Part shown: positions 1-6,443 of the stretch, in pieces
Layout of the letters: each line of letters opens with the position of its first letter
Position numbering within the stretch: position 1 is the first letter of the stretch
From: Sulfurospirillaceae bacterium
GTDB lineage: Bacteria; Campylobacterota; Campylobacteria; Campylobacterales; Sulfurospirillaceae
Direction: 5' to 3'
DNA length: 7,604 nt
NCBI GenBank assembly: GCA_028705785.1
Contig: JAQWCT010000132.1
Coordinates: forward strand, 1 to 7,604
Notes under the pieces: model-generated
Told to the model about the DNA's origin: nothing
Seen by the model: the letters and a program-made list of their open reading frames with translations, nothing else
The model's database searches: none
Program-made: the position numbers and the translations under genes

Positions 1-436
1 AAAAATTAGATAAAACATACGAAGATACATCACTTTTATGAGCAGGTTTTCCAATGCCAATACGAATCCTCATGTACTCGACTCCTATGTGTGCGTCAAT
101 GGAGCGTAAACCATTATGTCCACCATGTCCACCACCTATTTTAAAACGAAGTGTTCCAAAAGGCAGGTCTAAGTCATCATGAATAACGATAATTTCGGAG
201 GGTTTATAATAATCACTGACAGCTCTCACACTTTGACCAGAGAGATTCATATAAGTTGTGGGTTTTAAAAATAGATGTGAAGCGCACTTAAAAAGTTCAC
301 CTTGAAATGAACTCTTGGTAATACGCTCGCATGAAGTTTGGTCATCGATAAACGAATCGATGACCATAAAACCGACATTATGTCGATTATTTTTATATTG
401 TAAGTCAGGATTTCCTAGTCCTACAAAAAGTGTCAA
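1..436 (-). CDS. pth: Peptidyl-tRNA hydrolase, 3' part missing (runs off left edge)
   Basis: Pth cleaves the ester bond of peptidyl-tRNAs released by stalled ribosomes and so recycles tRNA in the cytoplasm. The reverse strand reads without a stop for 145 codons. The N-terminus MTLFVGLGNPDLQY aligns with the family start. Asn9 and His19 (NNRHNVGF) match the E. coli catalytic pair Asn10/His20, Asp87 in IVIHDDLDLPFG matches Asp93, and Asn64 (TYMNLSG) and Asn108 (GGHNGLRS) match the tRNA-binding asparagines. The start must be TTG at 436-434, because the first in-frame ATG lies after the catalytic His. Only 4 bases separate it from the rplY stop, and no strong Shine-Dalgarno is visible, so translation is probably coupled to rplY. 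Family proteins have about 180-190 residues, so roughly 40 are missing beyond the window. The usual GNPG motif reads GNPD here. Identity is very secure. Confidence 0.95.
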   Translation of the reverse strand, partial: MTLFVGLGNPDLQYKNNRHNVGFMVIDSFIDDQTSCERITKSSFQGELFKCASHLFLKPTTYMNLSGQSVRAVSDYYKPSEIIVIHDDLDLPFGTLRFKIGGGHGGHNGLRSIDAHIGVEYMRIRIGIGKPAHKSDVSSYVLSNF

Positions 437-440
437 AGCG

Positions 441-977
441 TTATTTCGCTTTAATAACTCCAGCGACAGAAACTCTATCTTCATCCATCACTTTAACGCT
501 ATCAGATACCTTAATATCACGAACCAAGATTGTATCACCAACATCAAGCTCAGATACATCTAGTACGAAACTATTTGGTAAGTTTTCAGCTGTACATTTA
601 ACCGTTAATCTTTTTTTAGATTGGATTAAAACACCTTTGTTTTTAGTACCTTTTGGGATACCCTCTAGTTTAACTGGAACAAGATATTTGCTCAAAACAC
701 CAGGAAGTGCTAAACGCAAGTCTACATGTAAAAGTGTGCTGTTGACTGGGTCTCTTTGGTACTCTTGGATAACCACTTTGTACTCAACGCCCGCGATTTT
801 CACTGGGAAAATCAACTCTTCTTTACTCTTTGCTGCCTTGATGAATTCGTTTGCTTTAAATGCAGCATTGATGTTTTGTTCACCTTTACCGTAAATATTT
901 GCAATTAGATATCCATCTCTACGAAGTGCTTTAGTAGCCTTCTTCTCGATACTATCTCTAATGATGCCTTCTAGCAT
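441..977 (-). CDS. rplY: 50S ribosomal protein L25/general stress protein CTC
   Basis: This protein binds 5S rRNA in the large ribosomal subunit. The 178-residue product is the long two-domain (TL5/CTC) form, not the roughly 95-residue E. coli form. An N-terminal 5S-binding domain covers about residues 1-92, starting MLEGIIRDSIEKKATKALRR and including the family signature QEYQRDPVNSTLLHVDL at 71-87. A C-terminal beta domain (about 95-178) contains VPVKLEGIPKGTKNKGVL and the conserved LDVGDTILVRDI stretch. The ATG at 977-975 is preceded by AAAGGATAG, a good Shine-Dalgarno at normal distance. It sits 62 bases downstream of the pilT-type gene, with a probable own promoter in between, and 4 bases upstream of pth. 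The rplY-pth pairing is common in bacteria and links ribosome assembly with tRNA recycling. Confidence 0.96.
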   Translation of the reverse strand: MLEGIIRDSIEKKATKALRRDGYLIANIYGKGEQNINAAFKANEFIKAAKSKEELIFPVKIAGVEYKVVIQEYQRDPVNSTLLHVDLRLALPGVLSKYLVPVKLEGIPKGTKNKGVLIQSKKRLTVKCTAENLPNSFVLDVSELDVGDTILVRDIKVSDSVKVMDEDRVSVAGVIKAK

Positions 978-1006
978 ATCTATCCTTTATAAAAAATAAG
1001 AGAGCA

Positions 1007-1012
1007 ATTGTA
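1007..1012 (-). promoter_or_regulatory. Probable -10 element of an rplY-pth promoter
   Basis: On the reverse strand TACAAT (1012-1007) is preceded by a T-rich stretch with runs of T about every 8-10 bases (roughly 1034-1013) and no TTGACA-like box. This is the known style of sigma-70 promoters in Campylobacter and relatives. The predicted start near 1000 gives a leader of about 23 bases containing the rplY Shine-Dalgarno. No hairpin plus T-run is visible in the 62-base gap, so readthrough from the upstream pilT-type gene is also expected. Confidence 0.45.
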
Positions 1013-1040
1013 CAAAAACTAAACTAAAAACTGCATAAAG

Positions 1041-2231
1041 TTACATCTTTAGGCCGATAATATCTTTATCTCTGTCTTCGACTTGATTTTTAAATTCACT
1101 TTTATTCACTTCTTTTTGCGTTTTATCTGCATCATAAAAATCTAATGCCATCGTGATATCATTGCGGCTGGTTGAGCCTATAATGGCCTCTTCTCTTGAA
1201 ATTCTTCCTTGTGCATAAAGCCCCAAAAGAGACTGGTCAAAAGTTTGCGTTTTATAAATATCTTTACCCTCTTTGAGTGCATCTGGAATTTCATTTTCGC
1301 GTCCTTCCAAGATAAGTGCCTCAATTCTTGCATTTTTCACCAATATTTCTACCGCAGCAGCTCTTCCTTTGTTGACAGTTCTTACTAATCGCTGCGAAAC
1401 AATGCCTTGTAAAACAGACGCTAAAGACATCTTAATTCTATTTTGTTCACTACCTGGGAACATACCAATGATGCGGCCAACCGTTTCTTTTGTATCAGTA
1501 GTGTGTAAAGTCGAAAGTACTAAGTGCCCAGTTTCTGCTGCATGCATCGCCGTTTCTATCGTCTCTAAATCTCTCATTTCACCCACTAAAATAACATCTG
1601 GATCTTCACGAAGTGCAGCACGCAGTGAATCTGAAAAAGAGATAGCATCTTGACCTATAGCTCTTTGATTGACGATACACTGTTCATCTTTATAAATAAA
1701 TTCTACAGGGTCTTCAATCGTAATGATATGCTTTTTATGTGTTTTATTAATTTGGTTAATAATGGAAGCTAGCGTAGTTGTTTTACCACTTCCCGTAGGT
1801 CCAGTCACCAAGACTAGTCCTCTTGAGAGGTCACAAAATGAATTAATAATAGGCGGAAGATTCAATGCCTCAATTGTTGGAAGTACCATAGGAATCGTTC
1901 TAAAAACAGCCGATATACCATCGACTTGAAAAAACATGTTAACACGAAAACGGTAGTCGTCATTGAGTTTAAAAGTAAAATCAATATTTTTTTTCTCTAT
2001 CAGTTCTGGAAATCTACTGCGCAGTAGCTCTTTTGCAAGCAATATTCCATCTTGATGGCTTAAAATCTCTTGCGACAAAGAGGTCATCTCGCCATTAATT
2101 CTACCTCTAATATTCGCGCCCGTCTTTACATGTAAATCACTTCCGTGAAACTCGACAAGTTTGCTGAGATAGAATTTGAGCTTTTTTGTCATCTCAAATG
2201 TTAATTCACCGACATTGACCTCTTGTTGCAT
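1041..2231 (-). CDS. pilT: PilT/PilU-type pilus retraction ATPase
   Basis: A hexameric secretion-superfamily ATPase that normally powers type IV pilus retraction at the inner membrane. All family motifs are visible in the 396 residues: SDLH at 31-34, Walker A GPTGSGKTTT at 144-153, Asp box IITIEDPVEF at 169-178, Walker B VILVGEMRDLETI at 213-225 with Glu218, and His box TGHLVLSTLHT at 234-244. The core is closest to PilT. However, the PilT hallmark AIRNLIRE is replaced by ARIEALILEG (301-310), and the C-terminal part QTFDQSLLGLYAQGRISREEAI resembles PilU. At 396 residues it is longer than typical PilT (about 345), with about 18 extra N-terminal residues and a charged tail after 365. The start ATG lies 9 bases after the tal stop. 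No other pilus gene is in the window, so its role here is unproven. Confidence 0.9.
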   Translation of the reverse strand: MQQEVNVGELTFEMTKKLKFYLSKLVEFHGSDLHVKTGANIRGRINGEMTSLSQEILSHQDGILLAKELLRSRFPELIEKKNIDFTFKLNDDYRFRVNMFFQVDGISAVFRTIPMVLPTIEALNLPPIINSFCDLSRGLVLVTGPTGSGKTTTLASIINQINKTHKKHIITIEDPVEFIYKDEQCIVNQRAIGQDAISFSDSLRAALREDPDVILVGEMRDLETIETAMHAAETGHLVLSTLHTTDTKETVGRIIGMFPGSEQNRIKMSLASVLQGIVSQRLVRTVNKGRAAAVEILVKNARIEALILEGRENEIPDALKEGKDIYKTQTFDQSLLGLYAQGRISREEAIIGSTSRNDITMALDFYDADKTQKEVNKSEFKNQVEDRDKDIIGLKM

Positions 2232-2235
2232 GGAT

Positions 2236-2243
2236 TTTCCTTA
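2236..2243 (-). promoter_or_regulatory. Shine-Dalgarno of the pilT-type gene overlapping the tal stop codon
   Basis: On the reverse strand the tal stop TAA is part of TAAGGAAA, and the pilT-type ATG follows 9 bases after the stop. The ribosome binding site is therefore uncovered as ribosomes finish tal, which suggests translational coupling and supports the chosen ATG at 2231-2229. Confidence 0.7.
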
Positions 2244-3242
2244 TTTTAATGCCACTAAAATTTCGCTAAAAGCTTCTTTAAAAGCAACCAATCCCTCTTC
2301 CATAAGTTCATCACATACTTTTTCCATATCGATACCATTTGCACTCAATGAATCAAAAAAGTTTTTTACCTCATCTTTTCTAAGTTTTATCTCTTGAGCA
2401 CTATCTTTTGCATCGATAAAATCTTTAATCGTCGAAAGAGGTGCTGTATTGATAGAGTTTTTAAATAAAAGCTCTCTAATATAGTAATCTGCTCGGAGTA
2501 AATCACCTTTAACCCCGGTGCTGGCAAAAAGAGTACGAATATTGGGTAAATTGCAAGCTTCTATCATCTCATATAAACGAATGGCATTCATGATGCCCAC
2601 ACGAGAAACCACAAAATCTATCTTTTTAAGTTCCTCGTCAAGCTTGCGATCAAATCTACTGACAAAAATACTAATCACCCCAGAAGGAAGCTTTCCCTCA
2701 GGATTATGGTGTAAAAAATGCTTATTGGCTTTTGCAAAAGCATCTAAACAGCCTTTGGTTTGAGTAGGTGAAAAAATAAGAGTTGCATTAACATTGATGC
2801 CTTCCCCTAACAGTTTTTCCATGGCCACAAAACCTGCACTCGTGGCAGGTACTTTAATCATGACATTAGGAAATCCAATGGCTTTAAACAGTCGTCTACC
2901 CTCTTCAATGGTCGCACTCGCATCATCGCACAAAAAAGGATCTACTTCAATGCTGATAAAGCCATCATCTCCTTTTTCATACAAAGGTAACAATTTTGAA
3001 GCTGCCAATTGAATATCACTTATAGCTAAAGACTCATAAATTTTCTTTGGAGACTTTCCTCCCAGTAATGCTTTATCATTTGCATAGGCTTTTGAAGTTA
3101 AAAAAGCGGATTTAAAAATAGAAGGATTACTCGTCGCTGCATTGACAATATTTTTTTCTAATAACTCTCCAAATTCACCTTCTAAAAAACTGCGCTCAAC
3201 AAAATCACACCACAATGAAAAACCAATAGAATTCATATACAT
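2241..3242 (-). CDS. tal: Transaldolase
   Basis: Transaldolase moves a dihydroxyacetone unit between sedoheptulose 7-phosphate and glyceraldehyde 3-phosphate in the non-oxidative pentose phosphate pathway, in the cytoplasm. The 333-residue product carries the Schiff-base lysine at 130 within VMIKVPAT, the N-terminal acidic residue in LWCD (Asp13), the ATSNPSIF strand (36-43), SIEVDPFL (97-104), NATLIFS (152-158), SIFVSRFD (191-198) and TLFASTGVKG (237-246). Length and motif spacing fit the class common in Campylobacterota and actinobacteria rather than E. coli TalB. Two ATGs lie two codons apart (3242 and 3236); AAGAG lies 6 bases before the first and 12 before the second, so the first is preferred. 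The gene starts 13 bases after serB and ends 9 bases before the pilT-type gene, consistent with one transcript. Confidence 0.95.
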   Translation of the reverse strand: MYMNSIGFSLWCDFVERSFLEGEFGELLEKNIVNAATSNPSIFKSAFLTSKAYANDKALLGGKSPKKIYESLAISDIQLAASKLLPLYEKGDDGFISIEVDPFLCDDASATIEEGRRLFKAIGFPNVMIKVPATSAGFVAMEKLLGEGINVNATLIFSPTQTKGCLDAFAKANKHFLHHNPEGKLPSGVISIFVSRFDRKLDEELKKIDFVVSRVGIMNAIRLYEMIEACNLPNIRTLFASTGVKGDLLRADYYIRELLFKNSINTAPLSTIKDFIDAKDSAQEIKLRKDEVKNFFDSLSANGIDMEKVCDELMEEGLVAFKEAFSEILVALK

Positions 3243-3255
3243 TTTAGACTCTTTT

Positions 3256-3876
3256 TTAAATAAATTTGAGAAGATTGATCATATCTTTTTCATCAATCAC
3301 TATATTGGCCGCATTTTTTAAAATAGGCTTGGCACAAAACGCTACTTTTTTGGCAGCACATTCAAACATAGAAATATCGTTAGCACCATCGCCCACCGCC
3401 ATAGTATTTTCTGGTGAAATATTTAAAAGATGTTGGATGCGTCTAAGCATATCGCCCTTGGAAAACCCAAACATCATATCGCCACCAACAAGTCCACTAA
3501 GCTTTCCATCTCTTACATGTAAGACATTAGAAAAGTCTGCATCAAAACCTAGAATCGCTTTTGCTGGCGTTGTAGCTATTCTAAAACCACCACTAAAGAC
3601 TACCACTTTATAGCCATTTTCTTTCAACCCAGCAATGGCTTCTTTGGCATGAGGCATGAATGGTAAAGAAGCGCATAACATTTCTGCTTTCTTAGCATCC
3701 AGTCCTTTAAGTAAACCTACTCTCGTTGTTAAACTCTCAAAAAAGTCTAACTCCCCTTGCATCGCTCGTTCAGTAATGGAGGAAACTTCTTTCAAAACAC
3801 CTTGTTCTTTGGCTAAAAAATCAATTGTTTCTCCATCCATTAATGTTGAATCAAAATCAAATACACACAGCTTCAC
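3256..3876 (-). CDS. serB: Phosphoserine phosphatase (HAD family)
   Basis: SerB hydrolyses phosphoserine to serine and phosphate, the last step of serine biosynthesis. The 206-residue protein has the four HAD motifs: motif I DFDSTLMDGE with nucleophile Asp7 and acid/base Asp9, motif II Ser95 in VVFSGGF, motif III Lys140 in FSKGDML, and motif IV GDGANDISM (162-170) with Asp163 and Asp167 for magnesium. Glu16 and the helical cap that follows fit SerB specificity. Length matches the compact SerB without an ACT domain. The start is GTG at 3876-3874, preceded by AAAGGGA 6 bases upstream. It is the first gene of the leftward transcript; a TATAAT element lies about 31 bases upstream of the start codon. 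A related HAD phosphatase is possible, but the DSTLMDGE pattern favours SerB. Confidence 0.93.
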   Translation of the reverse strand: MKLCVFDFDSTLMDGETIDFLAKEQGVLKEVSSITERAMQGELDFFESLTTRVGLLKGLDAKKAEMLCASLPFMPHAKEAIAGLKENGYKVVVFSGGFRIATTPAKAILGFDADFSNVLHVRDGKLSGLVGGDMMFGFSKGDMLRRIQHLLNISPENTMAVGDGANDISMFECAAKKVAFCAKPILKNAANIVIDEKDMINLLKFI

Positions 3877-3906
3877 GATTATCCCTTTCGATTTATTATT
3901 CGTGTG

Positions 3907-3912
3907 ATTATA
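3907..3912 (-). promoter_or_regulatory. Probable -10 element of the serB-tal-pilT promoter
   Basis: On the reverse strand a consensus TATAAT (3912-3907) sits in GGCTATAAT. A T-run (TTTTTTC) lies where the -35 would be and no TTGACA is present, as usual in this bacterial group. The predicted start is near 3900, giving a 24-base leader that contains the serB Shine-Dalgarno. The FNR-type palindrome to the right is centred at -61.5 from this start. Confidence 0.6.
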
Positions 3913-3954
3913 GCCATATCTTGCTTAGCGGAAAAAATACTAAAATTTAATCTA

Positions 3955-3968
3955 TTGATTTACATCAA
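3955..3968. promoter_or_regulatory. Perfect FNR/CRP-family operator (anaerobox) between divergent genes
   Basis: The 14-base sequence TTGAT-TTAC-ATCAA is a perfect inverted repeat and matches the canonical FNR/ANR consensus TTGAT-N4-ATCAA exactly. Its centre (3961.5) is 41.5 bases upstream of the start predicted from TACAAT at 3991-3996, the standard class II activator position. It is 61.5 bases upstream of the start predicted from the leftward TATAAT, a standard class I position. The sequence and spacing are seen directly; binding by an FNR/CRP-type protein is inferred from the family's known recognition site. The regulator is not in this window, and whether it senses oxygen, NO or another signal is unknown. 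Confidence 0.75.
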
Positions 3969-3990
3969 GCTTCGTTCACATTTGCTTCGC

Positions 3991-3996
3991 TACAAT
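3991..3996 (+). promoter_or_regulatory. Probable -10 element of the export operon promoter
   Basis: TACAAT lies 28 bases before the ATG of the outer-membrane factor gene. There is no TTGACA-like -35 at 16-18 bases, which fits a promoter that needs an activator. The -35 region is instead overlapped by the FNR-type palindrome. The predicted start is near 4003, giving a leader of about 21 bases that includes the AGGAGAGG ribosome binding site. Confidence 0.6.
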
Positions 3997-4013
3997 GCCT
4001 CTTCAACCAAAAT

Positions 4014-4021
4014 AGGAGAGG
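4014..4021 (+). promoter_or_regulatory. Strong Shine-Dalgarno that fixes the outer-membrane factor start
   Basis: AGGAGAGG lies just upstream of the ATG at 4024-4026. An in-frame GTG at 3904 would give a 40-residue longer protein, but it lies upstream of the predicted promoter and would bury the signal peptide. The ATG at 4024 is therefore the start. Confidence 0.85.
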
Positions 4022-4023
4022 CA

Positions 4024-5301
4024 ATGGAACGCATCATTCGTTTATATTTTTTCATTTTTATCACTACTCAAGCTCTTTTTTCTCAAACTATTTCTTTGCA
4101 AGAAGCGATTGTTGCGACACTTGAATCGCATCCTGATGCTAAAATAGCACTCTCCTTGCTTGAAAAATCTCGTGCCAATCTTGGAGTTACCCAAGCTTTG
4201 CGCCATCCCGAAATCATGCTCAATGGAGATTACTTTCCTACTAAAACATTAGTAATGCCTTCCAATGGCACTTTTGCTACGCGTGATTCTTCAACTTCGC
4301 ATATAGATGTGACAGTAACTTACACCTTGTGGGATTTTGGGAGGTCAAGTGAGAGCATTAACGCAGCCATGTATGAAAATGATGCATCACTATCATTGCA
4401 CGAAAATGCCAAAGCTATCTTAATTGAAAAAGTGTGGCAGGCATATTATTCACTCGCTTATCTTCACCGGCTCATCACAACAACTGAACACTCTCTTGCT
4501 TTTTATCAAGCACTCTACGATCAAGCGACGCATCTACGACACAGTGGAATTAAAACACAAATAGATGAAGAACGATTTTATGCTTCTTTATTGGAAGCAA
4601 AAGATACGCTTGCCATAGCCCATAGCGAAGAGCAAAAATCACTTCAAATCCTTAGTTTATTAACAGCTTTACCTTTAGAGAGCATCATGATTGAAGATGA
4701 TTTTGAAGCGCTCTCTGTAACGACTATGCCTCTACTCTCAGAAGAAAAATGGCGCAAATTACTTATGGAACACAATACAGAACTGAGTGCTTTAGCTTTC
4801 AAAATCAAGCAAAGTGAATCGTTACATGTAAGTGCGAGTTTAGAAAAATATGGCACCATTTCTGCAGTTGCATCTACTGGCTACGATGACTCACTCTCCT
4901 CTTATAACTCGAAACAAATTGGCATCAAAGCTTCTATCCCTCTTTATACAGGTGGGAAACTTTCTCACCAAGAAGAGAAAGATAGAGTCGCCATACTCAC
5001 CTCCAAAGAGGAGTTGCGTTCTCGTGAACTAGCACTTTGGCAAGAACTCTATGGAAACATTCAAGATCTCAAACAGCTCGATACAACCATTAAAGCTAAA
5101 GAAGCAGTTGCACACTCTTTGGCTAAAGCTATTTTGATTATCAAAGGGCGTTATGCGCAAGGATTAGCTACTTACATAGAAGTTCTTGAAGCACAGATGG
5201 CATATGATAACGCATGCACCTCTCAAAATAAAGCGATGCTTCAAAAAATATCCTCCCTAGCCAACATACACCGACTTATCCCCAAAGGACTTACCCTATG
5301 A
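4024..5301 (+). CDS. TolC-family outer-membrane efflux protein
   Basis: An outer-membrane factor that forms the trimeric exit duct of a tripartite exporter. The 425-residue product begins with a short basic stretch and a hydrophobic segment (about residues 7-20, ending ALFS before QTISLQEA), a plausible Sec signal peptide cleaved near residue 20. Two OEP repeats follow. Each shows the family's beta-strand landmarks: YTLWDFGR at 100-107 in the first, IPLYTGG at 305-311 in the second. Each is flanked by long charged helices that build the periplasmic tunnel. The second ends with the typical GRYAQGLATYIEVLEAQ (375-391). No lipobox cysteine is present, so it is not an NodT-type lipoprotein. It is the first gene of the exporter operon, and its stop overlaps the adaptor start by 4 bases. 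The substrate cannot be deduced. Confidence 0.92.
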   Translation: MERIIRLYFFIFITTQALFSQTISLQEAIVATLESHPDAKIALSLLEKSRANLGVTQALRHPEIMLNGDYFPTKTLVMPSNGTFATRDSSTSHIDVTVTYTLWDFGRSSESINAAMYENDASLSLHENAKAILIEKVWQAYYSLAYLHRLITTTEHSLAFYQALYDQATHLRHSGIKTQIDEERFYASLLEAKDTLAIAHSEEQKSLQILSLLTALPLESIMIEDDFEALSVTTMPLLSEEKWRKLLMEHNTELSALAFKIKQSESLHVSASLEKYGTISAVASTGYDDSLSSYNSKQIGIKASIPLYTGGKLSHQEEKDRVAILTSKEELRSRELALWQELYGNIQDLKQLDTTIKAKEAVAHSLAKAILIIKGRYAQGLATYIEVLEAQMAYDNACTSQNKAMLQKISSLANIHRLIPKGLTL

Positions 5302-6443
5302 ATACGCTGTTTCTTAAAAAATATTTGTTAATACTCTTCGCTGTTGCCCTCATAGGAGGGGTGTTTTATATGAAAGTTTATCTCCCTAAAAACTCTTTCG
5401 CTTCCATTTCTCCCAAATTAGGTGATATCAATGAAACTGTTTTTGGCGTAGGTACCGTAGAAGCAAAAGAGCTTATGATCATCGCTTCTAAAACACCTGC
5501 TAAAGTTGCTTCCATTTTTGCAGACCAAGGAGATGAAGTTGTACAAAATAAAATTTTAGCGACGATGGATAACTTGGAACTTACAGCTTCAAAAGAAGAA
5601 GCATTGATGGCATTGCAAAAAAGTAAACTCTCCTATGATGCTCAAAAAACGCTCTTAGCTGATGTGAATGCAAAATATACATTAGCCCAAATAACACTCA
5701 AACGATACCAAAACCTTGCCCGTGATGGCTTCTTAGCGCAGTCTGAATTAGATAGTGCCGAAGCATCGCATCAAAGCGCAAAAGCACAATGGGAGAATGC
5801 TACTATTGGGCTTAAGATAACACAAGCAGATATTGCTAAAAGCGAAGCTACCCTTAAAGGGATAGAGGCAAAACTCGAAGATTTGGTATTGCGTTCCCCT
5901 ATAAATGCGCGCGTTATTTCAAGAAATGCAGAAATAGGCAGTACCGTTCTTGCAGGTGCTCCTATCTTTCGTCTAGTAGACCCTCGTTTTATTTGGGCTA
6001 AAGTATATATCAATGAGCGACAAAGTGGTGCAATTGCAGTAGGTCAGCCTGTTTCAATAACCTTGCGCTCTCACGCAAACACGCCTTATCTTGGACACAT
6101 TGAGCGCATTGGCTTTGAAAATGACCGTGTCACAGAAGAGAGAGAAGTAGACATTTCTTTTGAGACAGTGCCCACTTCTTTATACTTAGGAGAACGACTT
6201 GAGGCTACCATTCACACAGCATCACATCGAGACATCTTAACGATTCCTCTAAGTGCAATACAGAATATTCAAGGTGTCAAAGGAGTATGGGTCAAAAATG
6301 AAGGTCATGCTCACTTTAAGCCTATTACACCATTTATCATCAGTGCAGAAGGAGTTGCAAGTGCCAAAGAACTTGACCAAAATGACATCATTCTCCTACC
6401 TAATAAACAAGAGATCTATGAAGGTAAGAGACTTGCACTATGA
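5298..6443 (+). CDS. HlyD/MacA-type periplasmic adaptor (membrane fusion protein)
   Basis: This adaptor bridges an inner-membrane transporter and the TolC-type duct. The 381-residue product has one N-terminal membrane anchor (about residues 9-29) and no lipobox. It has split lipoyl halves (about 60-92 and 194-228, the latter with RSPINARVISRNAEIGSTVLAGAPIF) around a helical hairpin (about 97-192). A beta-barrel (about 230-305) and a C-terminal membrane-proximal domain follow. The hairpin tip RYQNLARDGFLAQSELDSA aligns with the TolC-contacting RLS motif of AcrA/MacA. Arg136 and Leu140 are kept, but the Ser position is Ala147, with a Ser two residues later. The ATG at 5298 overlaps the preceding stop (ATGA), with AAAGGA 8 bases upstream. 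The stop overlaps the permease start in the same way. Context points to an ABC (MacA/DevB-like) rather than an RND partner. Confidence 0.93.
   Translation: MNTLFLKKYLLILFAVALIGGVFYMKVYLPKNSFASISPKLGDINETVFGVGTVEAKELMIIASKTPAKVASIFADQGDEVVQNKILATMDNLELTASKEEALMALQKSKLSYDAQKTLLADVNAKYTLAQITLKRYQNLARDGFLAQSELDSAEASHQSAKAQWENATIGLKITQADIAKSEATLKGIEAKLEDLVLRSPINARVISRNAEIGSTVLAGAPIFRLVDPRFIWAKVYINERQSGAIAVGQPVSITLRSHANTPYLGHIERIGFENDRVTEEREVDISFETVPTSLYLGERLEATIHTASHRDILTIPLSAIQNIQGVKGVWVKNEGHAHFKPITPFIISAEGVASAKELDQNDIILLPNKQEIYEGKRLAL

Noticed and set aside
430..894. 154-codon open frame on the plus strand opposite rplY
   Set aside because: The minus frame is unmistakably L25. The plus frame has no recognisable domain or ribosome site and is a shadow of the real gene.
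978..1040. Possible terminator between the pilT-type gene and rplY
   Set aside because: T-rich on the coding strand, but no GC-containing hairpin precedes the T-runs; the T-rich tract fits a promoter better.
3941..3946. TAAAAT as an alternative -10 for the export operon
   Set aside because: It would put the start at about 3953, with the palindrome downstream as a repressor site and a leader of about 70 bases. TACAAT at 3991 fits the Shine-Dalgarno distance and activator geometry better, but this remains the main alternative.
3969..3989. Direct repeat GCTTCG (3969-3974 and 3984-3989) in the divergent control region
   Set aside because: Six bases repeated 15 bases apart is short and expected by chance; no known operator fits.
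3904..4023. Upstream GTG start giving the TolC-type protein 40 more residues
   Set aside because: The extension covers the predicted promoter and FNR-type box, has no ribosome site, and would bury a good signal peptide. The ATG at 4024 has AGGAGAGG directly upstream.
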